Positions 33,940-45,084 of a stretch of 64,000 bases of DNA are shown piece by piece. The stretch spans positions 72,403,427 through 72,467,426 of the forward strand of contig OZ034968.1 of the NCBI GenBank assembly GCA_964030785.1, in the 5' to 3' direction. Every line of letters starts with the position of its first letter. Within the stretch, counting starts at the first letter, position 1. Both the position numbers and the translations under genes were made by a program. The DNA is from Siderastrea siderea. Its lineage: Eukaryota; Cnidaria; Anthozoa; Scleractinia; Rhizangiidae. The notes under the pieces are model-generated. The model ran no database searches and was not told where the DNA came from. It saw only the letters and a program-made list of their open reading frames with translations.

Positions 33940-36666
33940 AAAAAAGCAACACCTGCATTTGCAAGCAATATCCTGAGGCCATTTTTTGAACAAGAATTAA
34001 ACAAACTTCGATCAGAATTAAACAAAATCGCGGAGTATAGAACTAATGGTGCTATTATCAGAAGTAGAACCCGATGGCACGAGCATGGCGAAAAAAATAC
34101 GAAATATTTCCTGAATTTAGAAAAAAGGCAACATTCCAATTCCTTTATTGCAAGACTCAAAACGCAAGATGATCAAGAAATAACACAAGCGAACGAGATC
34201 TTAGAATGCCAAAAAAAATTTTATACGGATCTTTACACCGCCGTACCAACCGATAGGTCGTATGATAAAACTTTCTTCGATGATGCAAAACATATTCGTC
34301 TGAGCGACGCTGAACAAATCGATCTTGAAAAACCCCTAACGAAAGAAGAATGTTTTAAAACATTAAAAGAGTGCGCAAAGAACAAATGCCCAGGAAGCGA
34401 CGGCCTTTCAGTAGAATTTTATCTACACTTCTGGCCACTACTAGGCGATGAGATGGTTTCAAGTTTCGATTATGCTTTCACGCACGGAAAGCTAAATATA
34501 ACCCAAAAACAAGGCATTATTAAAGTAGTGCCAAAGAAACGAAAAAATAGACTCTACTTGGAAAATTGGAGGCCGATATCCCTTCTCAATATAGACTATA
34601 AAATAGCAGCTAAAGCAATAGCTAGCAGACTATCTAAAGTTCTCCCAAAAATCATAAACGATGATCAAACAGGGTATATCCAAGGGCGATATATCGGACA
34701 AAACATCAGACTTATACAAGATATAATGAAAGTAACATCCCTAGAAAACATTCCCGGCCTCGCCATTTTCATCGATTTCAAAAAAGCTATTGACTCGCTC
34801 GATTGGAACTTCTTAAACAAAACCTTGCAGTCGTTTAACTTTGGACCTTACATTCAAAAGTGGGTAAAAACCTTCTACACCGACATCTCCAGTTGTGTCG
34901 TTAATAATGGCTACGCGTCGGAATTTTTCCATCTGCAAAGAGGCGTAAGACAGGGGTGCCCGCTATCAGGTATCCTCTTTGTCCTCTGCGCTGAAATCCT
35001 AGCCAATGCCATCAGAAACAATCAATATATCAAAGGTATTAAAATTCATGACAAGGAATTTAAAATTTCGCAATATGCTGATGACACGACTGCCTTCGTT
35101 TCCGACATAACCTCAGCTGAAAAACTGTTTGAGATACTGAACGCTTTTCAGCTCTCTTCTGGACTAGAAGTCAACAAATCTAAAACCGAAGCAATGTGGC
35201 TAGGTGCTCTCAGACACAACCCTGAAGCTCCTTTAGATATTACTTGGCCCTCAAAACCGATAAATTCCCTTGGTATTGACTTTACCTACAACGAGGAAGT
35301 CTCTTACAAGAAAAACTTTGAACAAAAATTGACTTCAATGAAAAGCATACTTAACATATGGCTTCCAAGAAACCTCACTTTGTATGGCCGAATAACTATC
35401 CTCAAAACCCTCGGGCTATCGAAACTCATCTATAACACATCAATGCTGTCTTTTCCGCCAAACTTTCCAGTCTTGGTAAAACAAATCATTTCCGATTTTG
35501 TTTGGAACAGTAAACCTGCTAAAATAAAGCACACGACAATGATAGGACCAAAAACAAAAGGTGGCTTAGATCTACCGGACTTTGATATTATTACCAAAGC
35601 TTTGAAAGTCTCCTGGATACGAAGATTACATGAAAGCAATCTTAATGCATGCTGGAGTCACATACCGTTATCATATATAAAGCATTTAGGAGGACCTTTC
35701 CTATTCGAATGCAACTATAACCTAAAATCGCTTAAAATAGATATTCCAATTGACTTTTACAAAGACGTATTTTACATCTGGCAGACTATTAACCAACACA
35801 CTCCAGAAACAAAAGAACAAATATTTAATGAAATCATATGGAACAACTCTTTTATCAAAATTGAAGGCTTCTCCGTGTATTATAGAAAATGGCACGAATC
35901 GGGAGTCGTCCGAATCAAAGATATCTTCTGTGGAAACAACTTCTTAACATTTAATGATTTCTATACTAAATTCCAAATCAAAACAACATTTCTTAAGTAC
36001 TGTGGTTTATGTAATGCCATACCCGCCAGTTGGATCCGTTTATTAAAAAGCTCTGCTGACGAAGCGCAGCGCAAATCGGATCATAACCAGAAGATAGATA
36101 TCGGTAAATTGTCATGCAAAGTGGCTACCAAAATTCTTATAGACAAAAAGTTTGAAACTCCGACTGCAGAAAGAAGAATGAGGCAATTGAGCCTGGACGA
36201 TAGCACAATACGCGCTATCTACGATATTCCTTTTAAAGTAACAAAAGACATTCGACTTTCTATCTTCCAATTCAAAATTATCCACCATATTTTACCAACC
36301 AATTCCACCCTTTACAGGGATAAAATCAAGGATCATGATAAATGTCACCTATGCACGCAAACGCAAACTCTGAGACATCTTTTTGTCTCTTGTCCGAATG
36401 TTCAGGCTTTCTGGAATACGTTTGCTACGTGGTGGAACGTCAAAAATGACGATTCCATTGAGTTACACGAGAAAAACATTATCTATGGTTTTACAATTAA
36501 CTCTCCTTTGCGACTTGGCTTAAACCTCTGTGTACTTATTGCTAAATACTATATCTACACTGCCTCGAAAGATGAACAACACTACTACTTCGAAACCTTC
36601 CTAGCCCTCCTAAAAGATAAAATATCTACCGAAAAAAGTAGCTCAAAGTCTCAAATTCAACTCTAA
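33940..36666 (+). CDS. L1/Tx1-like LINE ORF2, 5'-truncated
   Basis: The frame is open from 33940 to a stop at 36664-36666 (908 codons). The first internal ATG is at 34453. The N-terminal apurinic endonuclease is missing. What remains starts with the linker (RWHEHGEKNTKYFLNLEKR), then CPGSDGLSVEFY. The reverse transcriptase follows: ENWRPISLLNIDYKI, GYIQGRYIGQNIR, FIDFKKAIDSLDW (motif A; usual Phe is Ile), RGVRQGCPLSGILF and QYADDTTAF (motif C, both aspartates kept). It ends with a CCHC-like CHLCTQTQTLRHLFVSC motif and FWNTFATWW, as in the L1/Tx1 group. There are no stops or frameshifts, so the insertion is young. It copies its RNA into genomic DNA, but this copy cannot be autonomous. Confidence 0.9.
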   Translation, partial: KKATPAFASNILRPFFEQELNKLRSELNKIAEYRTNGAIIRSRTRWHEHGEKNTKYFLNLEKRQHSNSFIARLKTQDDQEITQANEILECQKKFYTDLYTAVPTDRSYDKTFFDDAKHIRLSDAEQIDLEKPLTKEECFKTLKECAKNKCPGSDGLSVEFYLHFWPLLGDEMVSSFDYAFTHGKLNITQKQGIIKVVPKKRKNRLYLENWRPISLLNIDYKIAAKAIASRLSKVLPKIINDDQTGYIQGRYIGQNIRLIQDIMKVTSLENIPGLAIFIDFKKAIDSLDWNFLNKTLQSFNFGPYIQKWVKTFYTDISSCVVNNGYASEFFHLQRGVRQGCPLSGILFVLCAEILANAIRNNQYIKGIKIHDKEFKISQYADDTTAFVSDITSAEKLFEILNAFQLSSGLEVNKSKTEAMWLGALRHNPEAPLDITWPSKPINSLGIDFTYNEEVSYKKNFEQKLTSMKSILNIWLPRNLTLYGRITILKTLGLSKLIYNTSMLSFPPNFPVLVKQIISDFVWNSKPAKIKHTTMIGPKTKGGLDLPDFDIITKALKVSWIRRLHESNLNACWSHIPLSYIKHLGGPFLFECNYNLKSLKIDIPIDFYKDVFYIWQTINQHTPETKEQIFNEIIWNNSFIKIEGFSVYYRKWHESGVVRIKDIFCGNNFLTFNDFYTKFQIKTTFLKYCGLCNAIPASWIRLLKSSADEAQRKSDHNQKIDIGKLSCKVATKILIDKKFETPTAERRMRQLSLDDSTIRAIYDIPFKVTKDIRLSIFQFKIIHHILPTNSTLYRDKIKDHDKCHLCTQTQTLRHLFVSCPNVQAFWNTFATWWNVKNDDSIELHEKNIIYGFTINSPLRLGLNLCVLIAKYYIYTASKDEQHYYFETFLALLKDKISTEKSSSKSQIQL

Positions 36667-36915
36667 ATCTTTTTTCGGTGAAATTTCGTAAGGCACTTTA
36701 TTTTATTTATTTATTTTATTATTGTTTTTTTTTTCTGCTTCTTTTTTTCCCGTAATTAGTCTTTGTAGTCGTCATAGTTGTCTATTTACCTCAGTTTTTC
36801 TGTTTTGTATACTTATCGTCTTAAATGTAAAGCTTTTGTATCTGTAAATAACGTAATGTTTGAAATAAAAAAAAAAAACACCTTGAAAAAAAAAAAATTA
36901 AAAAAAAAAAAATAA
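36667..36915 (+). mobile_element. 3' UTR and A-rich tail of the LINE
   Basis: An AT-rich 3' UTR leads to AATAAA at about 36864 and a compound tail of three A runs separated by CACCTTG and TT (36866-36912). I could not find a matching target-site duplication next to the 5' end at about 33935. Confidence 0.6.
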
Positions 36916-38413
36916 AAGACAATGTCATCAAACACTGGGTAAAACATGAATGCAGCTTTCCATAGAAAGGTTTATCATAATAGGAAATTATAAGTTAAAG
37001 TCAAGAGCTACAATTTTTTTACTCATTGTACTTTGTGGAGTCAGCTTTTTGAAAACGTAATGACAGGACAACAACTATGTGAAAATCCTTTGGTCCACAA
37101 ATGTTTTCTAAAAATAATAACCAGCCTCAACGTAAGCTCGTGAACGTATATTCAAGGTTACTGACTTACTGGGTGCTGGTCTTCTTTAAAATCTGCTGAA
37201 AGAAAAGGTTTCAAAACAAAAGAACTGTCAGGGGCTGGTATGACTGATGGAAAACTATAAAAGGTGGTAACTGTGTACAGTACATCTCCTAAGGCTTTCT
37301 GTTGCAATTAAGATTAGACTCCTTTATTTAAAATTCAAAAGGGCAGCCCTTTCAGAAGTCAAAGCATCTGCCATCAATGGGAGTCCTGACTTAAATTACA
37401 CAACATAACCGCCCTTCGGTCACAAAACTAAGATAGTTAAATACAAATGAAGATATTAAAAAAAGGGCAAAAAGTGTTGGGAAGCACACTTTACTAGTAA
37501 CAAACACAACTGAAGTCATACAAAACTGAGTTACTTTCAACATGGAATCCTTTGGTGTAAATATGGCAAGAAAATGGCCACTAAATAATGAGACAAAACT
37601 TGATTTACAAATTGAATAACCAAAAAGTCAATGTTTGTAAACAGTTAACATTGACTTCATGTCATTAACATTCTTCAAGGAAAACGTTTTTGCATCTGCA
37701 TTCTCACAACTTATGGCCTTTTGTGTCTTAACAAAAACTTTAACAGTCCATCGGATGGCTACAAGTTGGCAAAACTGCTAAACTAAGATCAAACGAAAAA
37801 ACTGAGCGAGATTTGCTGCAATTTAAATTTTATCAGCTACTGAAAGTATGAACTTAAATGATATTGTACTTTAAGTTATTTTAGGTGAGATAATTCCCGT
37901 TTGCCTACATGGTTAACCAACCAGTGATTAATGGTAGGTCTTCTAGAGTGTTTTATGGTTTTTACACCTCTTTCACTCTGAGATTATTTGACCGCTGAGT
38001 GACCGCCACGGCCCTTTTACAGTCAACGCGCTTCACGCATGAACGGTCATTTAATGAAGATTGCATTCTTCACGTGCGCATTCCTTTCTTTAATTGGATA
38101 AACGTATTCTTGTAGATAGATTGAAAGATTACGGTTTTTTTACGATGAACGAAATCGATTCTTCAAAAGGTCACACGTAACATCAGAAATCGTCTACATG
38201 GCGCACTCGGAAGAAGTGCTAATCAATTACTTCAGGGATGTCATCCGTTATCAAGCATGTTAACCTCCACAAGAAAACAAGAAAATGGTTGAGTCGTCGC
38301 GTGGACTGAATAGTGTCGGACGATTTTATGAACAGCTCCTTTTGGCACTCTCGTGTTCCGTGGAATATCTGATCATGACAACCCCAATCCAGCATTGGAA
38401 AGGTTAACGATTT
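36916..38413. other. Non-coding stretch
   Basis: No gene is supported. The minus strand at about 37310-37345 reads as a possible LINE 3' end (AAATAAAGGAGTCTAATC), but no coding remnant precedes it. Confidence 0.4.
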
Positions 38414-38506
38414 CGTTCCTTGCATTAAAAGGCAAAGGTTTACTCGTTCCTTGCATTAGAAGGCAAAGATTTACTCGTTCCTTGCATTAGAAGGCAAAGG
38501 TTTACC
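38414..38506 (+). repeat. 31-bp tandem repeat, three copies
   Basis: Units start CGTTCCTTGCATTA at 38414, 38445 and 38476, with one or two differences between copies. Confidence 0.9.
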
Positions 38507-38829
38507 AGGATCCTAAAAGCTCCCAAGCGAATTTCTTGCCATTTAGAGTGAGGAAACCTAAACTTTCATTTTCCGATCATGTAGACCGCAACACACCGCG
38601 GCGAAAACCGTTACAGGTTTAAAATTGTGGCGACTGTTGTTTATATTTTCTGCGGGTTTCCGATTAAGCCAGGAAACTTCCAGCCAAAGAATAAGTTCCC
38701 TTGTTAAAATTAGAGACTCCTTTGGATTTTCTTTCTAAGGATTTTCTCTTTACGGGTTATTTTTGTCGGCTTTATGTTCTCGGCATTTTTTGCGCCGGCT
38801 TGAAAACAATAAAAATATCACGCGTGACA

Positions 38830-40255
38830 TACAGTGTGTTGCCCAGTTTTCGTACACTTTAGTTTGAAATCACTATATCTTTTCGTCTGTGAGACGAAAA
38901 TTTCTGAAATTTCTTTCAAAGATACCCCATTTACTTACCTTCAACATATAAAACGATTGGCCGCTAAATCGACGTATGTTCAAAATTATGCCATTTTTCC
39001 CAAAACTGCTAAGTTGCCCAGTCTTCGTACACCTGGCCCAGTTTTCGTACATCGACAAAGCAACATTTCTCCACGAAAACACTCGACGCAAACTGATGTG
39101 TCAGCCACCCTGCTGAGTGCTTATCGTGTTTTCTATTCGATTTGTGAATAAATATCGGCTGAGCGACCAATCATTTGGTGTACAAAGCAAATGGTTATTC
39201 GGGGGGTGGATGTTAAATCGATCCTGCAGTGTTGATTTTTTGTCCCTCACTTTTGGGCGGCTTTTCTTACGCTCAATCCACTGTCTCGTATGTCATTTAC
39301 TGCCTTGGTAAAGGTAGTTGACAGGTTACTATTCTGCGTATTACAACTGTCAAGAAATGGCCTGCATAAGATTCGACGTTTTCCTTTCGTTTCCGCTTAC
39401 GCCTTTAGAATAGCAAACTCTTTACTTCCGTTTCCGCTTACGCTTGCAATTCTTAACTACTTTTGTAAATGTTTATTAGAATCGCAACGGAGTGAAAAAA
39501 TTCGGTAAAACCGGTAAACTAACGATATTTCAAGGTGTATGTCAACATTCTATGCAAAGACATCTACCTTAGTTAATTATTTGACGATTTAGATTGTTTG
39601 CGTTCGATTAAGTTTATTAAATATTCGTGAACTTTGCATGACCTGGATGTAAAGCGTCGCTGTTATACCACAACAAATACATGTAGTGTATCGTACTTTG
39701 CAAGGATTGTTGTGTAATCTTTGCTGCACTTGCGACTTATTAGTTTTCGAACAGTAAAGTTTAAAATTCAGTTCTTTAACTTATTTAAAAATAGGTTTTG
39801 AGAAAGGCGCAGCTAAGTGTACGAAAACTGGCACAGTAGGTCGAAATGTATGCGAAGATTCTCACCGCTAAAATTCAGGAGCAGTTCAATTTAAGCTGGC
39901 GTTGAAAGTTTTTCCATTCACTTTCATCTTTTATCTATGACATGTCCAAAAATCACGAAGTTCCTTGCAAAATTACCAACAAAACGGGCTATTTGTTCAT
40001 CTACAATACCTTTACTGTGCAGTGAAAAGTGCAAATATTAGCCGCTAAACTTTTACTCACCTCGAAAGAAATTGCCGCACTGACCTGCTTCTTCGTCAAA
40101 AAGCCCGGCAAAACCGGCAATTTATAGCTGAAATGTTCCTTTTACTTTTGGAATTCTTTGGTTGACGAAGATTTAAATGACCGACGAAAATAATCAAATA
40201 AAGTTCTTTTTGTACGAAAACTGGGCCCGTACGAAAACTGGGCAACATACTGTAC
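38830..40255. mobile_element. pogo/Tigger-like element with TA TSD
   Basis: The element 38832-40253 is flanked by TA on both sides. It begins CAGTGTGTTGCCCAGTTTTC and ends with the inverted form of CAGTATGTTGCCCAGTTTTC. CAG-starting ends with a TA duplication are typical of pogo/Tigger. The motif GCCCAGTTTTCGTACA occurs three times in plus orientation on the left (38841, 39016, 39036) and three times inverted on the right (39817, 40212, 40229). No transposase frame is present. Confidence 0.75.
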
Positions 40256-41486
40256 CGGAAAACTGAGCTAAAAAAACTAACTTTTCAGTTCTGTTAGGAA
40301 AGTTTGAATTATTATTACGATGTAACAAAAAAAATTTCGAATAACTAAAATAGTGTTTCGGATATAGAATCCAAGTTTCAAAGAATCGCTAAATTTTTTG
40401 AAGAATGAAATCGAAGAATGAACTAATCAATAAATATTTGAAATTGAGCGTTCATGCGTGAACCGCATTGACTGTAAACATCGAAGGGTAGCTCACTGAT
40501 CGATTGTTATGTAGCAAAAGCTAACAAAAAGTTGCAAGCAGACTGTTTTAAAATTGTGAGTAGGATAGCTTACCTGCTTTGGTGAAAACGGCAACAGACT
40601 AAACGCTTACTGTCCTCCAAAATTTTGAATCCTTCCCAATTTCCTCACTTCATGGAACATATTTTCTTGCGGTGCGAAGAAAAATTCTCCCGCTCACAAA
40701 TGCAAAAGCCCGAGCAAAACACTCGTTTTTCCGCGTTAAAACACTTTTTTCCAAATTTCCTTCCGCTGCTGAGGAGTTAGGAAAACGCCTGGATTTGTTA
40801 TAAATTATGTGCAAAAAAAGGTAAGAATAAGTGATCAAGTTCAGATCGATGAAACCTACATCTTTTCCGCAGACCGCCATCTTTGTTTATTTCCTTGGCA
40901 CGCACGTTCAAGGAATCTGGGTACTAGGAAAATGATTAACCAATCAGGCAAAAGTCTCCATTGCTTGGTTTAGAGGTTTTTCTGCATTTTTGGATGGCTG
41001 GGTTTATTTGCTCTGTTAATGTAGTTGGGGACATTTTTTGTTTGGACGAAAACAGAAACTCTTGTATCTGTTGTCCAATCATTGTCTGATTTATGGCCGA
41101 TCTGTTTGTTTTCAGTGACACTAGAATGTCTGAGTAACAATAGCTCTACTGTTTGCAACTCTTATAAACGTCAGCCTATATTATTTTGCCACTGGCCACC
41201 ATCCTTGCATTTTTGTTTGGATGGATAGTTGGCAGTCTTTAGAATTAAATCTATTTTAGGTTGCAGTCTTGAAGGAAAATTATTTGAGGAACTTAAAGTC
41301 TTTGCAATGCGGCTGCAAACCAAAAAAAGTCCCTCGCAATCGGTACTAATGAGGTAACAATTCGTTTATTACATGTCAACAAAAAATTGATAGGAAATAT
41401 CAGGCTGGGAGTGAATGGGTTAACAAATGAACGTAATATTATACTCACACCACGTTATCTTAATAACTACGGTCAGCATTTTCAGG
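40256..41486. other. Non-coding stretch
   Basis: I see no gene or clear element. A ccgccatctttg motif near 40875 is promoter-like but no coding frame follows it. Confidence 0.4.
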
Positions 41487-41707
41487 AACCAATAAAAACA
41501 GAAACGTCCAGCTTCCAAGAACTCTTTGATCAGCGGTTTGGTTGCCTAGAGACTACCACCCCCATGAAAACCTCTGCCTCGACTTACTCTAGTCTCAGCA
41601 ACCTGCACCAAACTCAAACAACCAAAAAAAGTCTGAAAGATGCTGTCAAAGATGTGGATGCATTGGTCCGTACTGCGTCCGCACAACAGCATATAGTGAC
41701 TTGTTAA
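41487..41707 (+). other. Possible exon, Ser/Thr-rich
   Basis: After a plausible acceptor (cattttcag) the frame reads EPIKTETSSFQELFDQRFGC and on to QQHIVTC and a stop. It is low-complexity but protein-like and lies directly before the MITE upstream of the death-domain exon. A donor at gtactgcg (about 41670) would give the phase needed by the death-domain exon, yet the acceptor phase does not fit the exon at 26312. It could be a linker exon of the same or another gene, or nothing. Confidence 0.25.
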
Positions 41708-41708
41708 A

Positions 41709-42271
41709 TACCGTGTGGCACTAAATTTTTGCGGGTTCTAATTTTTGCGATTTTTGCGGATTTTTCACGATCCGCAAAAAAAGTTCCAGCGAAAAAAATC
41801 TCCAGCAAAAATTTTCTCCGCAAAAATTTACGCCACAGTCAAACTTATATACAAACATCGCCTTTTACACAATGTAAAATCATGTTGGTGCCCATTTACT
41901 TAAACCGCCTCTTTCGTTCAGAAACAAAACAAAATTAGAACCAAAACATTCAGAAATGAAACGATGAAATTGCAGTTGGTCAGGAGCACCTGAGTTGGTA
42001 CATGTATTTGACAGTTAAAATCTTTAAAGAAAAGGATCGTCTGAAGGTACTCCATTGATTAAGTGCATGTTGTTTACCCGTATTCGATTGTTTGCACTCA
42101 AAAAACGACAACGGTAGAATTCCAAATAGAAGGCGGCTCTCTGAAAATCGCAAAAATTCCCAGCAAGAAAAACCAGTTTCGCCCATTCGCAAAAATTAGT
42201 TCCCCGGCAAAACGAAAAAAATTGCCAATCCGCAAAATTAAACTCCCGCAAAAATTTAGTGTTACACGGTA
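41709..42271. mobile_element. TA-type MITE with CCGTGT ends
   Basis: The ends CCGTGTGGCACTAAATTTTT (41711) and the inverted form of CCGTGTAACACTAAATTTTT (to 42269) are flanked by TA. The interior has many GCAAAAATT strings and no coding sequence. The 559-bp element stops 26 bp before the splice acceptor of the death-domain exon. Confidence 0.75.
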
Positions 42272-42295
42272 TGACTTGTTTCTTTGCTGTTTTAG

Positions 42296-42579
42296 TGAAG
42301 AGTGGTTGTCCTTCTGAGGAAGACCTAGAGGGGTTGGCACAGCGTATTGCTCGGTCTTGGAAGTCACTTGGGCGAAGGCTGAAAATTGATGAGGCAGAGC
42401 TCATAGGATTTCACAAGGATTTTGAAGAGTTTGCTGAGAAAGCCTACCAAATGCTTTTGTACTGGAAGCAAAGAGATGGCTCAAGTGCAACATACAAGGT
42501 TTTGAGTGATGCTTTGTGTCATCATCTTGTCGGACAAAGAGCACTCGCCGAACAATTTTGCTGTGTCCAACAGCATTAA
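42296..42579 (+). CDS. Death-domain exon, terminal
   Basis: After the acceptor tttgctgttttag the frame reads VKSGCPSEEDLEGLAQRIAR, SWKSLGRRLKIDEAELIGFH and on to YKVLSDALCHHLVGQRALAE, ending QFCCVQQH. This is a complete six-helix death domain of the type common in cnidarian proteins (LA..I...W..LGR.L, A..ML..W, ALC). Death domains mediate homotypic assembly in NF-kB and cell-death signalling. The exon needs one base from the previous exon; the phase left open at 26356 fits. If joined, it forms residues 839-932 of an OTU-death protein. The stop is followed by a single G and then a perfect GTAAGT donor at 42581. AATAAA occurs at 42684. Confidence 0.8.
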
Positions 42580-43524
42580 GGTAAGTCGTTTATTATATAA
42601 ACACCAATGAAATACCAGGTGAGCTTTCGCGCGATAACATGTTATCTTCACACGTGAAAAGATCACCGTTGCTATGGTTACATAATAAATCGCTCCTTTC
42701 GCAGCGACGCCTTTGACAGCGGCGCTAAAAATATTGTTGCTTATAGCTTTTTTTAATTCTGAAATCTAAAATTCTATGGGCCATTATTTTAGAATAGCCC
42801 TTTAGTACATTGTAAAAGAAAGGAATTTGTGTTTTGTTGACGCTTTAAAGAGCCAGTTTCACCCAATGTGCTTTGCGCGGCGAGGTACTGGTTTAAAAGT
42901 CCGCCATTTTCTTGATTGTTGTGAAGTCTGATTTGTATCTTCTTCCATCGCTACCGTTAGCGATCTAAAAGCACTAGCGTGAGTTTTAACTTGACATTTA
43001 AGTGTCCTCGTATCGATTTAGTAGTATATTTCCGAATTCTGAAGTGTTTTCGCTGTGGAGAAGGAGATCTTTAAATTCAATGCTTCGTAGGTTTCAGGAA
43101 AGCTGAGGCGAAGGCTGAGTCTTCCGGGCTCTACCAAAGTTGTACGGCTGAAGGAGATCCGTGTGTCAGTAGCGGAGAGAAAGAAAATCATCTACGGGTT
43201 TCAGTAATAGAACTGACACTGCGTTTGCCGAAATAGTGCAACATTCGCGTTGCCGGATGAAAACAGAAGAAACGTTAATTTACCACAAAATAACAGTAGC
43301 TACGGGCCTGCTCCAAAATAATACTTATGGTCATGAGCTGGTGCTGTTTTGCTTAATTATTCCTTGTGTTCACTCTCTGCTTATGTTTTATTTTTACAAA
43401 AAGTGTAAGTGGCTATTCTGGTTTTGCGTCCATCGACATCGGCTGATACGATCGATCGCGCGATCAAGCGATCGGACTGTACAGGCTGGATATGATCCAC
43501 ACGCATTGAATGCGAAGTCAGATC

Positions 43525-43907
43525 TTAAGCCCTGGTCAAACGGAGTCGCAAGTTATCGCAAGCTGAAAACTTGCATTAACTTTCGACTCCGTTTGGCCAT
43601 GACTTGCGTGTACTTGCGATGGCTTGCGATGACTTGGGTTCACTTTGATCGAGCTCAAATTTGCACGCAAGTGAACGCAAGTTTTTCACCGTTTGGCCAC
43701 CCAACGCAAGTCGACGCAAGTTGGTCTCAGAATTGTTTTCCTTTGTACGGGCGCACGTGCAAGGCTGCACTGAAATGGCTTTCTTGCTGCTCGCGTTGGA
43801 CTTGCGTCTACTTGCGAGTCCGTTTGGCCACCCATCGCAAGTCTGTGTTCGCAAGTTCACATTTCCTAACTTGCGTTGACTTGCGACTCCGTTTGGCCAG
43901 GGCTTTA
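43525..43907. mobile_element. Harbinger-like MITE, copy 1
   Basis: Element 43528-43904 (377 bp), flanked by TTA on both sides. Ends are AGCCCTGGTCAAACGGAGTC and its inverse, with many internal ACTTGCG/CGCAAGT motifs. A 3-bp TTA duplication is typical of PIF/Harbinger. A related empty site lies at about 44472. Confidence 0.85.
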
Positions 43908-43953
43908 GAGTAGTTTGCTCCAGTGACATCTAGCGATGAAGACGTCAATATTC

Positions 43954-44336
43954 TTAAGCCCTGGCCAAACGGAGTCGCAAGTCAACGCAAGTTGGGAAAT
44001 GTGAACTTGCGAACACAAACTTGCGATGAGTGGCCAAACGGACTCGCAAGTAGACGCAAGTTCAACGCAAGTAGCAAGAAAGCCATTTCAGTGCAGCCTT
44101 GCACGCGCACCCGTACAAAGGAAAGCAGTACTGAGAGCAACTTGTGACGACTTGTGTTGGGTGGCCAAACGGTGAAAAACTTGCGTTCACTTGCGTGCAA
44201 ATTTGAGCTCGATCAAAGTGAACGCAAGTCATCGCAAGCCTTCGCTAGTACACGTAAGTCATGGCCAAACGGAGTCGCAAGTTAACGCAAGTTTTCAAAT
44301 TGCAATAACTTGCGACTCCGTTTGGCCAGGGCTTTA
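43954..44336. mobile_element. Harbinger-like MITE, copy 2 (inverted)
   Basis: Element 43957-44333 (377 bp), flanked by TTA on both sides. It is the same family as copy 1, in inverted orientation, 52 bp downstream. The two could fold on each other into a long hairpin. Confidence 0.85.
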
Positions 44337-44525
44337 CTACTTGTTTTTGTCTTGTTTTTATATCGAGTAGAAGTGGCTGCGCTGGTTTTACGTCCATCGA
44401 GATCGATCGATCGATCGATCAATCGATCGGTTGCTATCATAGCTCAATACGCGTTGACTGCAAAGTCAGATCTAGAGTTGTTTCTCCAGTAACATCTAGC
44501 GATGAAGGTATTTTCATTTTCAGAG
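44337..44525 (+). repeat. Paralogue of the MITE target site, empty
   Basis: This block matches 43410-43527 plus 43905-43945: aagtggct.., ggtttt.cgtccatcga, a GATC/ATCGATCG array, aagtcagatct, then ctccagt.acatctagcgat. It lacks the 377-bp element that interrupts the other copy at gatct/TTA. It includes a GATC microsatellite at 44400-44430. Confidence 0.75.
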
Positions 44526-45084
44526 GCTACTATTTCTCGCTGAAAGGGCAGTGCGGCACGGTATAATTTGCGAAGAGACCGGCAAACGCGCCAGCCAAAC
44601 GCTAAAAGCTGTTTCAAAACAAAAACATAAGCACGCAAAGCACTTTGGGTGACACTGGCTCTCTAAAGACCCATTGGCACTTTCCACAATGCAACGCGGT
44701 CGTAATTGAATTTCGGGGACCACAAAAATACTCAGCCATCGCGACTGTTTGGAAGATCCAAAGTAATCTGGTTCCATCGCGCAATGTCCGGCCAATTTTG
44801 CTCACCTGTGAAGTACAAAGAAATATATAACATATATTCCACGTGATATTTCGCGTTGTGATGTGGTAGAAGCAATTTTTGGTCGCGATTGGAACTTTTC
44901 CATGGAGCGATGCCGCCAAAGGCTCGAGGGTAGGCCGGCAAGAAACTGCAACCTTCGGGTTTGGCTCACAAATTCGGTCTTTCTTGTAAATGAAATAAGT
45001 CTATTAGATCGCCTATAAGTGCCCCTGTATTTTACAAATTATTCTCGAATCGTTTTGTTATCTCTTTTCAGGGTACTCGTTTAC
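44526..45084. other. Non-coding stretch
   Basis: Short overlapping frames on both strands; no recognisable motif. Confidence 0.4.

Noticed and set aside
41487..41707. Certain linker exon of the OTU-death gene
   Set aside because: Its acceptor gives phase 0, but the preceding exon leaves one base; an extra exon would be needed, so I kept it only as a low-confidence candidate.
43236..44200. Long ORFs on both strands
   Set aside because: They read through the ACTTGCG-rich inverted MITEs; the frames arise from the repeat composition.
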